NCBI GenBank assembly: GCA_934219025.1
Contig: CAKQDG010000059.1
Location: forward strand, 1-13,921
From: an uncultured Prevotella sp.
GTDB lineage: Bacteria; Bacteroidota; Bacteroidia; Bacteroidales; Bacteroidaceae
DNA length: 13,921 nt
Reading direction: 5' to 3'
Part shown: positions 1 through 7,313 of the stretch, one piece after another
How the letters are laid out: each line of letters begins with the position of its first letter
Numbering within the stretch: the stretch's first letter is position 1
Position numbers and translations under genes: made by a program
The notes under the pieces: generated by a model
Told to the model about the DNA's origin: nothing
The model's database searches: none
The model's input: the letters and a program-made list of their open reading frames with translations, nothing else

Positions 1-419
1 GTATCTACAAACTCGTTTCCGGCACTCGCGGACTGCCGAGCTTCCTCGTGGCAAATCCGGGAGTGAACAGCGGATTCATGATTACGCAGTATACGGCAGC
101 ATCGGTGGTAAGCCTTAACAAGAGTCTTGCCACACCGTCGTCGGTAGACAGCATTCCGTCGTCGCAGGGACAGGAAGATCATGTCAGCATGGGTGCCAAC
201 GCAGCCATTAAACTGTATAAGATAGTGCTCAACGTGGAGCGTGTGCTCGCCATAGAACTCTTCAATGCAGCCCAGGCACTCGACTTCCGTCGTCCACTCA
301 AGTCATCGCCGGCCGTTGAGGCTATATACGAGGAGTACAGAAAGGTTGTGCCGTTTATCGTAAACGACGAGGTGATGTATCCCCACATCCAGCACTCTAT
401 CGAATTCTTGAGGAAATGA
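1..419 (+). CDS. hutH: Histidine ammonia-lyase, C-terminal part (5' end outside window)
   Basis: HutH deaminates L-histidine to urocanate and ammonia, the first step of histidine catabolism in the cytoplasm. The reading frame is already open at base 3 and runs to TGA at 417-419, giving 138 residues of a protein normally about 500 long. The start and the Ala-Ser-Gly MIO cofactor motif lie off the left edge. The visible part carries the family C-terminal signatures PGVNSGFMITQYTAA, then PSSVDSIPSSQGQEDHVSMG, which contains the conserved QEDHVS block near the active site, then the helical tail ending FLRK. A GTG at 48 could be read as a start, but the homology continues upstream of it, so it is an internal codon. 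The stop overlaps the hutI start in an ATGA, so the two genes are almost certainly translationally coupled. The family call is firm. Confidence 0.95.
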   Translation, partial: IYKLVSGTRGLPSFLVANPGVNSGFMITQYTAASVVSLNKSLATPSSVDSIPSSQGQEDHVSMGANAAIKLYKIVLNVERVLAIELFNAAQALDFRRPLKSSPAVEAIYEEYRKVVPFIVNDEVMYPHIQHSIEFLRK

Positions 420-1651
420 GAAAGCTGATAACAAATATTGGTATCCTTGCCGGCATAGACACGGAGCGCAGGCTTCGTCTGTGCGGCAAGGATATGTCGC
501 ATTTAAACACCCTAAATGACGCATGGCTCCTGATAGAAGACGGCAAGTTCAAGGCTTGGGGCGAGATGAAAGAACTCCCAGCCAACGGAGTTCCCGCCGA
601 TGAGGAGATTGATGTCCGGGGCGGCTGTGTCATGCCGTCATGGTGTGATCCGCATACCCATATCGTTTATGCCGGAAGTCGCGAAGGGGAGTTTGTTGAT
701 AAAATCCGCGGCTTGAGCTATGCTGAGATTGCCAAGCGTGGTGGCGGAATACTCAACTCTGCCGATTTGCTGCATACTCTCTCCGAGGATGAGCTATATC
801 GCGAGGCGATGCTCCGTGTTGAGGAGATTATGCGCAAGGGCACAGGCTGCGTGGAGATAAAGAGCGGCTACGGACTGAACACAGCCGACGAGCTGAAGAT
901 GCTTCGTGTTATACGGCGCATAAAGGAAACGGCGCCGCTAAGGGTGAAGTCCACTTTCCTTGGTGCTCATGCCGTGGGCAGAGGATATTCGCAGCCGGAC
1001 TATGTAGACCTCGTTGTTAATGAGATGATTCCTGAAGTGGGCAGGGAGCAGCTTGCCGACTTTGTAGACGTGTTCTGCGACGATGGTTTCTTTACTCCCG
1101 ATGAAACGGCACGTATACTTGAGGCTGCCGACAAATGGGGAATGAAACCTAAGATTCATGCCGACGAACTTGCTTCGTCGGGTGGGGTAGAGGTTGGAGT
1201 GCGGCATGGTGCCCTCTCCGTAGACCACCTTGAGAGCATGACGGTAGAGGAGATAGAGTTGCTTCGCAATTCGCAGACGATGCCTACGGTATTGCCCGGC
1301 ACATCCTTCTTCCTCAATATGCCGTATGGCAAGGCGCGCCAGATGGTGGACAGTGGACTTGCCGTGGCTGTGGCGAGCGACTATAATCCTGGGTCTACGC
1401 CCTCTGGCGACATGAAATTTATCGTTTCCCTTGCCTGCATCAAGCTCCGTCTGCTCCCTGCCGAAGCAATAAATGCCGCAACGCTCAATGCCGCTTGTGC
1501 AATGGGAGAGAGTGCTGATTATGGAAGCATAGCAGAAGATAAGGTAGCAAATTTCTTTATCACCAGTCCTGTCCCTTCTGTAGATTTCATCCCATATTCT
1601 TACACATCGCCGATAATCAAGCGAATATTTATTTCAGGAAGAGAATTATAA
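416..1651 (+). CDS. hutI: Imidazolonepropionase
   Basis: HutI hydrolyses 4-imidazolone-5-propionate to N-formimino-L-glutamate, the third step of the hut pathway. It is a metal-dependent cytosolic amidohydrolase. The product is 411 aa, a normal family length. The metal-site motif DPHTHIVYAG gives His80 and His82. KIHADEL gives His248, VDHLE gives the catalytic His271, and ASDYNPGS gives Asp322. These match the ligand spacing known for Bacillus HutI. The substrate-site segment with RGGGI (residues 108-112) and the KSGYGL block (149-154) are also present. The ATG lies inside the last codons of hutH (ATGA overlap), which fixes the start. No other gene follows on this strand, so hutI ends the operon. 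hutU and a formiminotransferase gene would be expected upstream, outside the window. Confidence 0.97.
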   Translation: MRKLITNIGILAGIDTERRLRLCGKDMSHLNTLNDAWLLIEDGKFKAWGEMKELPANGVPADEEIDVRGGCVMPSWCDPHTHIVYAGSREGEFVDKIRGLSYAEIAKRGGGILNSADLLHTLSEDELYREAMLRVEEIMRKGTGCVEIKSGYGLNTADELKMLRVIRRIKETAPLRVKSTFLGAHAVGRGYSQPDYVDLVVNEMIPEVGREQLADFVDVFCDDGFFTPDETARILEAADKWGMKPKIHADELASSGGVEVGVRHGALSVDHLESMTVEEIELLRNSQTMPTVLPGTSFFLNMPYGKARQMVDSGLAVAVASDYNPGSTPSGDMKFIVSLACIKLRLLPAEAINAATLNAACAMGESADYGSIAEDKVANFFITSPVPSVDFIPYSYTSPIIKRIFISGREL

Positions 1652-1724
1652 ACCGTTTCGTTTGTTTGCGGTTCATATAGAAGATAGAGATTACAATCCC
1701 ATGTATTTTCATGGGAAAATATAG

Positions 1725-1773
1725 AAGCTGCCGCTATTGAATATGAATTTATATGTTTCAGTAGCGGCAGCTT
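1725..1773. terminator. Bidirectional terminator-like hairpin between hutI and xylE
   Basis: A 16-bp stem with one G-T wobble (1725-1740 with 1758-1773; core aagctgccgct / agcggcagctt) closes a 17-nt A/T-rich loop. It sits between two convergent genes. The plus strand continues into a T-rich stretch (cgattttt near 1787-1795). The minus strand continues into ctatatttt. A smaller 7-bp hairpin (1697-1703 with 1710-1716) lies just to the left. The dyad is seen directly; its terminator role in both directions is inferred from stem strength and position. Confidence 0.75.
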
Positions 1774-1806
1774 TATGTATAGTATTCGATTTTTCAGACT
1801 GCTGTT

Positions 1807-3267
1807 TTATTCCTTCCTCCAAAGTTTCGACATATCTTCAAGACTCTTTCCCTTTGTCTCCGGAACGAGCTTCCATACAAACAGAGCGGCAAGAATACAG
1901 ATTGCACCATATAGTCCGTAGGTGAACCAGTGGCCGAAGTTGTCGCCCTCGGTGAGGTGCATGTTAAACATTGGCACGAAGGTGGAGCTGACGATAAAGT
2001 TGAATATCCATTGGAAAGCAACCGCAATGGCAACAGCTGCGCCACGGATGGTGTTCGGGAATAGCTCGGCTATGAGCACCCATGCAATAGGACCCCATGA
2101 GAACATGAAACTGGCACTGTAGATCATGATGCTTATCATCGTGAGCGTGTCGAGCGACGGATTTCCGAACGTAACAGCCACACCGATAGCACCGATTGCC
2201 ATACCTATGGACCCCCATATAAGCAGTGGCTTTCTGCCAAGCTTCTCCACTGTGAACACGGCAACCAGTGTGAACGAGATATTCACGATACCCATTATCA
2301 CAGTCTGAACCATAGGGTTCTCCATTCCCATGTCCTGGAAAATTCGCGGTGCGTAATACAACACGGCGTTAATGCCGACAGCCTGTTGGAACACGCTGAG
2401 CATAATGCCCACAAAGATGCACAGGAAACCATAGGAGAAGAGCTTCTCTGTCTTTACTGTGATGGTATTCTTTATATCGCTGATAATCTTGTCTGCCATG
2501 TGCGAACCGTTTATGCGGGCAAGAATGTGGCGCGCCTTGTCGTCCTGTCCCACCATTACAAGGTAGCGTGGAGTTTCAGGAACGAAACAGATGAGCAGTG
2601 TGAAAAGACCGGCTGGCACGCACTCGCTACCGAACATATATCTCCAGCCTGTTTCCACCGTCCATTGGCAGTCTGCCCAGTTTGCAATATGCCCTACGGC
2701 ATCGTAAAGAGGGTTGGCATGAGAACCAAGTATTATGAAATTCACGAAATACACCACGAGTTGGCCGAATATGATGGCAAACTGGTTCCAGCTGACGAGC
2801 ATTCCGCGGATATTGCTCGGGGCAACCTCGCCGATATACATAGGGCAGATGGCAGATGCCATACCCACGCCAATTCCACCCAGCACGCGATAGATGTTGA
2901 ATATCACGAGCAGTGTCCAGTTCGCTTTGCCCTGTGGCAGAATGTAAGTCTCTGGCTCCATCGATCCCCATGCTGACAGAAAGAAGCATACACCGGCAAA
3001 TATCAGAGCACGCTTGCGGCCTATACGACTGGCAAAAAGTCCAGACAGGCCACTTCCGATTATACATCCGATAAGGGCACTTGATGAAGTGAACCCATGC
3101 ATAAAGTCTGTATATTCAAAGTCGGATGCTCCCTTGAAAAAAGCCTGCAAACCTTTCTCAGCTCCAGAAATCACTGCCGTGTCGTAGCCAAAGAGCAATC
3201 CGCCCAGCACGGCAACCATTACGATTGAAATAAGGTAGGCCTTGCTACCCTTTTCGTTTTGTTCCAT
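1807..3267 (-). CDS. xylE: XylE-type D-xylose (pentose/hexose) proton symporter, MFS sugar porter family
   Basis: This is an inner-membrane proton-coupled sugar transporter with 12 predicted membrane segments, 486 aa against 491 in E. coli XylE. Sugar-porter signatures appear in order: GGLLFGYDTAVISG with Asp29, RIGRK (81-85), YRVLGGIGVG with Arg127, Glu147 and Arg154 in the PMYIGEVAPSNIRG block, WNQFAIIFGQ with Gln162 and Gln169, PETPR (230-234), FQQAVGIN with Gln294, Gln295 and Asn300, GRKP (344-347), the WGPIAWVL helix with Trp391 and Trp396, Glu401/Arg408, and the terminal VPETKGK. The xylose-contact residues known from the E. coli structure are conserved, which favours xylose or glucose as substrate. 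It is transcribed alone, toward hutI, from its own promoter in the 3268-3522 divergent region. No xylA or xylB is visible nearby, so substrate assignment rests on sequence similarity. Confidence 0.9.
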   Translation of the reverse strand: MEQNEKGSKAYLISIVMVAVLGGLLFGYDTAVISGAEKGLQAFFKGASDFEYTDFMHGFTSSSALIGCIIGSGLSGLFASRIGRKRALIFAGVCFFLSAWGSMEPETYILPQGKANWTLLVIFNIYRVLGGIGVGMASAICPMYIGEVAPSNIRGMLVSWNQFAIIFGQLVVYFVNFIILGSHANPLYDAVGHIANWADCQWTVETGWRYMFGSECVPAGLFTLLICFVPETPRYLVMVGQDDKARHILARINGSHMADKIISDIKNTITVKTEKLFSYGFLCIFVGIMLSVFQQAVGINAVLYYAPRIFQDMGMENPMVQTVIMGIVNISFTLVAVFTVEKLGRKPLLIWGSIGMAIGAIGVAVTFGNPSLDTLTMISIMIYSASFMFSWGPIAWVLIAELFPNTIRGAAVAIAVAFQWIFNFIVSSTFVPMFNMHLTEGDNFGHWFTYGLYGAICILAALFVWKLVPETKGKSLEDMSKLWRKE

Positions 3268-3316
3268 TTTCGATTATATTTATTAGGTTAGTATTTTCGT
3301 TTTTGTTTTCCAAAAG

Positions 3317-3324
3317 CAAAGGTA
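3317..3324 (-). promoter_or_regulatory. Bacteroidetes -7 box for xylE
   Basis: On the minus strand the sequence reads TACCTTTGC, an exact match to the Bacteroidetes -7 consensus TAnnTTTG. It lies about 50 nt upstream of the xylE ATG. No TTTG is found at the usual 19-21 bp upstream; the nearest (minus strand, 3352-3349) is 24 bp away. This suggests a weak -33 element and possible dependence on an activator. Confidence 0.6.
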
Positions 3325-3481
3325 ATATAATTATCCGAAAAAGCACATCAAAATGCTTTGCATCTTGAAAAATATATGGAAGAAAGAGTATATTCCACTT
3401 GTTTTGACAAAAATTCCACCCCAAAATGATAATGGCTTGCTGATTTTTGAAAATAAGAAAAGAAAAGTCGAGAATTTTTAG

Positions 3482-3489
3482 TAAGTTTG
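3482..3489 (+). promoter_or_regulatory. Bacteroidetes -7 box for the holB-ricT-gldH operon
   Basis: TAAGTTTGC at 3482-3490 matches TAnnTTTG and would place the transcript start near 3496, giving a leader of about 27 nt before the holB ATG at 3523. No good -33 TTTG is present at consensus spacing; the region is purine-rich instead. This is the only matching box in the plus-strand half of the divergent region. Confidence 0.55.
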
Positions 3490-3522
3490 CAAATTAGAAA
3501 ATACGCCATATAAAAGATAACA

Positions 3523-4698
3523 ATGAAATTCAGCGAGGTAATAGGACAGGAAGAGGCAAAGAAACAACTGCTGCAGCTTGTAGCAGAACAGCGCGTGCCA
3601 CACGCTATGTTGCTGTGCGGACCGCTTGGTTGCGGAAAGATGGCGCTTGCCGTGTCGTTTGCTTCATTCTTGCTCGGTGAACATGATTCGGCCGATCCGC
3701 TTGAGGCCGAAGCTGCAAAGGCTTTGCCGGAGTTGCCGGCAGACAGAAAACGCAGTGCTGAGGCTATGCTCAAGAAACTGCAACACCCCGATCTGATTTT
3801 CTCTTATCCTGTGATTAAACCTGCCGGCACGAGCAGCGACCATAAAATGGTTAGCGATGACTTTTCGGTAGAGTGGAACAATATGATCGTTGGCTCTACT
3901 TATTTCTCGATAGAACAGTGGATGACGGCGATGAACGCCGAAAACCAGCAGGCTCAGATAGGCGTTGGCGAGGGCGAGGCACTGATTCGCAAACTCAGTA
4001 TGAAGTCGAGCCAGGGCGGATTCAAAGTGTGCATAATATGGCTGCCCGAGAGAATGAACGGTAGCTGTGCCAACAGCTTGCTGAAGCTGATAGAGGAGCC
4101 GCCTGAGAAAACGATATTCATATTAGTGAGCGAAGAACCGGAAAAGCTACTTGAAACCATCCGCAGCCGTACACAGTGCTTTGACATAAAGAAAATCGAA
4201 ACGCCTGACGTGGAGAAAGCGCTTGTGGAGAAAAGGTTCATCGCCCCCGAGGTGGCAAAAAGAATAGCTCGCGTGGCAAACGGCAACTGGCTGAAAGCAC
4301 TGGAAGAACTTGATGCCGGAAACGAGAACCGCCTTTTCCTCGACATGTTTATAATGCTTATGCGACTGGCATACATGCGGAAAATAAAGGAGCTGAAGAG
4401 ATGGAGCGAGAATGTGGCGGGCTACGGCAGAGAGAAACAAAAGAGAATGTTGAAATACTTCATTCACTTGATAAGAGAAAACTTTGTTTATAACTTCCAA
4501 AACCCGGAACTCAACTATATGACTATGGAAGAGGAAGAGTTCTCGAAAAATTTTGCACGCTTCATTAATGAGGCAAATGTCGTTGAACTTTCGGAACTGT
4601 TTGACAGAGGCATACGCGATATCTCGCAAAATGTGAACTCAAAGATTGTATTCTTCGACATCGCACTGAAAACAATTGTATTGCTCATACAAAAATAA
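3523..4698 (+). CDS. holB: DNA polymerase III delta-prime subunit (clamp-loader AAA+ family)
   Basis: Delta-prime is the stator of the clamp loader, which opens and places the sliding clamp during replication. The 391-aa product starts with the family N-terminus (FSEVIGQEEAKKQL), a P-loop GPLGCGKM at 33-40, the HPDLIF block at 88-93, LLKLIEEPP at 186-194, and the SRC-like motif SRTQCF at 215-220. A Lys/Glu-rich helical C-terminal collar domain follows. Two features stand out. The P-loop ends in Met rather than Thr/Ser. The cysteine zinc module normally lying between the P-loop and HPDL is replaced by an Ala/Glu-rich segment with no cysteines. Delta-prime is often ATP-inactive, so a degenerate P-loop is plausible. 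It is the first gene of an operon with ricT (36-nt gap), a pairing also known from Firmicutes. Confidence 0.88.
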   Translation: MKFSEVIGQEEAKKQLLQLVAEQRVPHAMLLCGPLGCGKMALAVSFASFLLGEHDSADPLEAEAAKALPELPADRKRSAEAMLKKLQHPDLIFSYPVIKPAGTSSDHKMVSDDFSVEWNNMIVGSTYFSIEQWMTAMNAENQQAQIGVGEGEALIRKLSMKSSQGGFKVCIIWLPERMNGSCANSLLKLIEEPPEKTIFILVSEEPEKLLETIRSRTQCFDIKKIETPDVEKALVEKRFIAPEVAKRIARVANGNWLKALEELDAGNENRLFLDMFIMLMRLAYMRKIKELKRWSENVAGYGREKQKRMLKYFIHLIRENFVYNFQNPELNYMTMEEEEFSKNFARFINEANVVELSELFDRGIRDISQNVNSKIVFFDIALKTIVLLIQK

Positions 4699-4734
4699 TA
4701 CTCTATATATAAACAACATGGTAGCAGCGACGGA

Positions 4735-6198
4735 ATGATGATTTCTGGAGCTGCGCCAAAGAAAAACAGAAATCATAATATGGATTTTAAAAATATGAAA
4801 TTCACTGTCGGTGACGGCTGCTGCCGCGGACTTTGCAGAAAAGGATGCGGCAGACAGGATAGACAGTTAAACACATACGACTGGCTCGCAGATGTGCCTG
4901 GCAATGCTGAAAGCACAGACCTTGTGGAAGTGCAGTTCAAAAACACCCGAAAGGGATACTACCATAATGTGAACGGACTCGATTTGAAAAAGGGCGACGT
5001 GGTAGCCGTTGAAGCAAGTCCCGGTCATGACATAGGAGTGGTAACTCTGACAGGAAAACTCGTTAAGCTTCAGATAAAGAAGGCAAATCTGAAGTCGATG
5101 GACGATATCAAGCGCATCTACCGTATAGCAAAGCCGGTGGATCTTGACAAATGCCGCGAAGCAAAAAGTCGCGAGCATGGCACAATGATTCAAAGCCGAC
5201 AGATTGCCAAGGATTTGAACCTGCAGATGAAAATAGGCGATGTGGAGTATCAAGGCGATGGCAACAAGGCAATATTCTATTATATTGCCGATGAGCGTGT
5301 AGACTTCAGACAACTTATAAAGGTTCTTGCCGAAACATTCCATGTGCGCATCGAGATGAAACAGATTGGAGCTCGCCAGGAGGCAGGAAGAATCGGCGGA
5401 ACAGGACCGTGTGGCAGAGAACTGTGCTGTGCTACATGGATGAAAAACTTCGTGTCGGTAAGCACCGGAGCCGCAAGATACCAAGACATATCGCTCAATC
5501 CGCAGAAGCTTGCCGGAATGTGTGCAAAGCTGAAATGCTGTTTGAATTATGAGGTGGACAACTATATCGAAGCAAGCAAGAAACTTCCGAGTCGTGAGGT
5601 GGTGCTCCAGACTATAGACGGAGACTACTATATGTTTAAAACCGACATACTTGCAGGGCTCGTTACATACTCCACAGACAAGAGGCTGGCTGCAAATCTC
5701 GTAACAATAAGCGGAAAGCGCGCTCTTGAAGTAATTGAGATGAACAAGCGCGGAGAGAAGCCGGATTCGCTTGACGACACCAATGAACCAAAGGAAAATA
5801 CAAAGCAGATTGACTTGCTCGCAGGAGAAAGTCTTACGCGTTTTGACAAGGCAAAGAAGAAGAAAAAGAACAACAGGCCGCGCAACCAAAAACCTCAAAC
5901 CGATAAGCAGGGCAGGGCTAATTCTATGAAGGAGAATCCCAATGCGGAAAAATCCGCCAAACCTCAAAATGATACGCCAAGAGAAAAGACTGACGGACAA
6001 AGAAACAAGCAACCCAAAGCTCAACAAAAAGGCGGCAGACCAAAAAACGGTCAGCAAGGGGCAAAAGGCAATCCGCAGAGAAGACGCCCCGGCAATAGGG
6101 ACAACCAAAATGGTCAGAAAAGTGTTGACCAACAAAATGGCCAGCAAAGTGCTGTCCAACAAAATGGTCAGAAAAGAAGCGACAACAAAGAAGCATGA
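4735..6198 (+). CDS. ricT: RicT/YaaT-like PSP1-domain protein (regulatory Fe-S complex subunit)
   Basis: In Bacillus, RicT works with RicA and RicF as an Fe-S complex that assists RNase Y in mRNA maturation. The partners in Bacteroidetes are not established. The product is 487 aa, much longer than the roughly 275 of Bacillus RicT. Residues 61-135 hold the first half of the PSP1 fold (VEVQFKNTRKGYY, then KKGDVVAVEA). Residues 216-270 hold the hallmark cysteines in GPCGRELCC (C226, C231, C232) and CAKLKCC (C263, C268, C269). The N-terminus carries an extra cluster, Cys29, Cys30, Cys34 and Cys38. From about residue 371 to the end the protein is a disordered Lys/Gln/Asn-rich tail. The start is uncertain: ATG 4735, ATG 4738 or ATG 4780 (residue 16) all precede the cysteine cluster. 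Its stop overlaps the gldH start by 4 nt. Confidence 0.9.
   Translation: MMISGAAPKKNRNHNMDFKNMKFTVGDGCCRGLCRKGCGRQDRQLNTYDWLADVPGNAESTDLVEVQFKNTRKGYYHNVNGLDLKKGDVVAVEASPGHDIGVVTLTGKLVKLQIKKANLKSMDDIKRIYRIAKPVDLDKCREAKSREHGTMIQSRQIAKDLNLQMKIGDVEYQGDGNKAIFYYIADERVDFRQLIKVLAETFHVRIEMKQIGARQEAGRIGGTGPCGRELCCATWMKNFVSVSTGAARYQDISLNPQKLAGMCAKLKCCLNYEVDNYIEASKKLPSREVVLQTIDGDYYMFKTDILAGLVTYSTDKRLAANLVTISGKRALEVIEMNKRGEKPDSLDDTNEPKENTKQIDLLAGESLTRFDKAKKKKKNNRPRNQKPQTDKQGRANSMKENPNAEKSAKPQNDTPREKTDGQRNKQPKAQQKGGRPKNGQQGAKGNPQRRRPGNRDNQNGQKSVDQQNGQQSAVQQNGQKRSDNKEA
6106..6186 (+). repeat. Three 27-bp tandem repeats encoding a 9-residue motif in the RicT tail
   Basis: The unit beginning caaaatgg recurs at 6106, 6133 and 6160, exactly 27 bp apart. 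It is in frame and encodes QNGQKSVDQ, QNGQQSAVQ and QNGQKRSDN. The copies differ at scattered positions, so the expansion is not very recent. It lies inside the low-complexity tail; copy number is likely to vary between strains. Confidence 0.9.
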
Positions 6199-6683
6199 CA
6201 ATGCGAATTAGAAGGTACACCTTTTTATATAATATAATAGTGACGGTGGGCATGATGGCGGCAACAGTTGCATCATGTTCCACCAGCACCATATACGACT
6301 CGTATGCCCACACCCCGATTTCGGGATGGGAAAAAAACGACACCTTGACCTTTGACATACCGCGTATGGCATGCAGTGCTACCTACAGTCAGCAAGTAGG
6401 GGTGCGCATGACAACAGCCTATCCGTTTACGAGCATCAGTCTGATAGTGGAGCAGCAGATAATGCCCAAAGGGAAAGTAATTACCGATACGATAAAATGC
6501 CCGATTACGGATGCCAGAGGCAATTTCCTTGGCAACGGCATTGGCTCATACCAATATCAGTTTCCGCTGCGCGAGGTGCATCTTGAGAAAGGCGACTCGA
6601 TACATGCAAGCATCCGCCACAATATGAAGAGAGAGATATTGCCGGGAGTGAGCGATATCGGACTGAAAATGGATTTAAAATAA
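6195..6683 (+). CDS. gldH: GldH-family lipoprotein
   Basis: GldH is a lipoprotein first defined in gliding Flavobacterium and also found in many non-gliding Bacteroidetes, where its role is unknown. The 162-aa product has a lipoprotein signal: basic RIRR start, hydrophobic stretch about 9-25, then lipobox VASC with the lipidated Cys28. Family features are the DSY..P..GW segment after the signal, DTLTFDIP, YPFTSISLIVE, the DARGNFLGNGIG block, and the ending GVSDIGLKM. The first ATG (6195) overlaps the ricT stop in ATGA. ATG 6201 is an equally possible start and leaves the signal intact. Position directly after ricT is a recurrent Bacteroidetes arrangement as far as I recall. It is the last gene of the holB operon, ending at a hairpin shared with the convergent gene. 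Confidence 0.85.
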   Translation: MTMRIRRYTFLYNIIVTVGMMAATVASCSTSTIYDSYAHTPISGWEKNDTLTFDIPRMACSATYSQQVGVRMTTAYPFTSISLIVEQQIMPKGKVITDTIKCPITDARGNFLGNGIGSYQYQFPLREVHLEKGDSIHASIRHNMKREILPGVSDIGLKMDLK

Positions 6684-6723
6684 TTCGGGTTCCTTTTCCC
6701 CAAAAAGCAAAAGTTGCCCGAAT
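6683..6723. terminator. Hairpin between convergent gldH and the small minus-strand operon
   Basis: attcggg (6683-6689) pairs with cccgaat (6717-6723). Inside the loop ctttt and aaaag (6693-6697 with 6703-6707) can form a second short stem. It directly follows the gldH stop and precedes the stop of the opposing gene, so it can serve both. There is no clean U-tract, so efficiency is uncertain. Confidence 0.55.
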
Positions 6724-6737
6724 CTTCTGTTACGAAA

Positions 6738-6989
6738 TCATTGCGGCAACATATCTTCAAGTTTTGCCACGGCATACTTCAAATCATCGTGAAACGAAGC
6801 GTGTGAACAAAGAAAATCCTCCTTGCCATTCGAAAGCTTCAGGTAAAGCTCCTTGTCCATCGTTTCAATATACGATGATATGGCATATTCTATATCATCC
6901 TTCTGCCAGTCCATCGTGGAATGTGCATACACACGCTCCTTCTGGTGGAAGAAACAATAGGCAGTTTCTATCGCGTCGCTTGAAATCAT
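6738..6989 (-). CDS. Small conserved-looking protein of unknown function (83 aa)
   Basis: I do not recognise a named family. The 83-aa product is soluble and acidic to neutral, with no signal peptide or membrane segment. Notable parts are SSDAIETAYCFFHQKERVY at the start, DWQKDDIE near residue 27, and a helical, charged C-terminal half. The residue composition and order look like a folded helical protein rather than a chance frame. Its ATG overlaps the stop of the upstream DUF4250 gene in an ATGA, which supports real, coupled translation. A role linked to the DUF4250 protein is inferred only from this coupling. Confidence 0.75.
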   Translation of the reverse strand: MISSDAIETAYCFFHQKERVYAHSTMDWQKDDIEYAISSYIETMDKELYLKLSNGKEDFLCSHASFHDDLKYAVAKLEDMLPQ

Positions 6990-7186
6990 AGATCGTAGCC
7001 CTCCGGACGAATTTGGTTTTGACTTTCACTGTACACATAGCCGAATCCCTTGAGATACGACTTCAATTCCTCAACATCCCTCCCGAAAGCATAACACAGC
7101 TGCTTGAGCGAGTCGTATTCGCCGTCGCGAAGCAGCATATTGACACTCGACACAAGAATAGCAGGGTCTTTGGGTAAATAATCCAT
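6986..7186 (-). CDS. DUF4250-domain small protein
   Basis: The 66-aa product matches the DUF4250 pattern: an N-terminal LPKDPAILVSSVNMLLRD block, a central LKQLCYAFGRDVEELKSYL helix region resembling a small helix-turn-helix, and a terminal GYVYSESQNQIRP. The function of the family is unknown; the small helical fold makes nucleic-acid or protein binding conceivable, but nothing here shows it. It is the first gene of a two-gene minus-strand operon, with a very short A/T-rich leader (run of A on the coding strand just before ATG) and a -7 box about 17 nt upstream of the start. The downstream 83-aa gene begins within its stop codon. Confidence 0.82.
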   Translation of the reverse strand: MDYLPKDPAILVSSVNMLLRDGEYDSLKQLCYAFGRDVEELKSYLKGFGYVYSESQNQIRPEGYDL

Positions 7187-7202
7187 AGTTTTTTTTTATT
7201 TG

Positions 7203-7210
7203 CAAAAGTA
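7203..7210 (-). promoter_or_regulatory. -7 box for the DUF4250 mini-operon
   Basis: The minus strand reads TACTTTTGC here, matching TAnnTTTG. At 19 bp upstream the sequence is TTTC (7233-7230), one base off the -33 TTTG. The expected start site leaves a leader of only about 10 nt, mostly T and A. Confidence 0.6.
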
Positions 7211-7313
7211 ATGTAAAAACACAAGAACAGAAAATCAAACGAGGAAAAAACTCGATGTTTCACGCATCTTGAGGCACGGGAAGAATAAAAGAAGTTAGTT
7301 TTTATGCCATCCC

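Noticed and set aside
48..419. GTG start at 48 as a separate small gene
   Set aside because: The frame is open to the window edge and the HutH homology continues upstream, so this is an internal valine codon.
2386..2976. 196-codon plus-strand frame inside xylE
   Set aside because: Lies opposite the transporter gene. The His/Cys-rich composition is typical of a reverse-complement reading of membrane-protein codons.
3401..3410. TTTTGACAAA resembling an E. coli -35 box
   Set aside because: Bacteroidetes primary sigma does not use TTGACA/TATAAT, and no matching -10 is placed at 17 bp. The TAnnTTTG boxes explain the region better.
4867..6201. 444-codon open frame on the minus strand opposite ricT
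   Set aside because: It is a mirror of the ricT coding frame. The plus-strand protein has clear family motifs and cysteine signatures, while the antisense product has an erratic composition and no recognisable domain or promoter.
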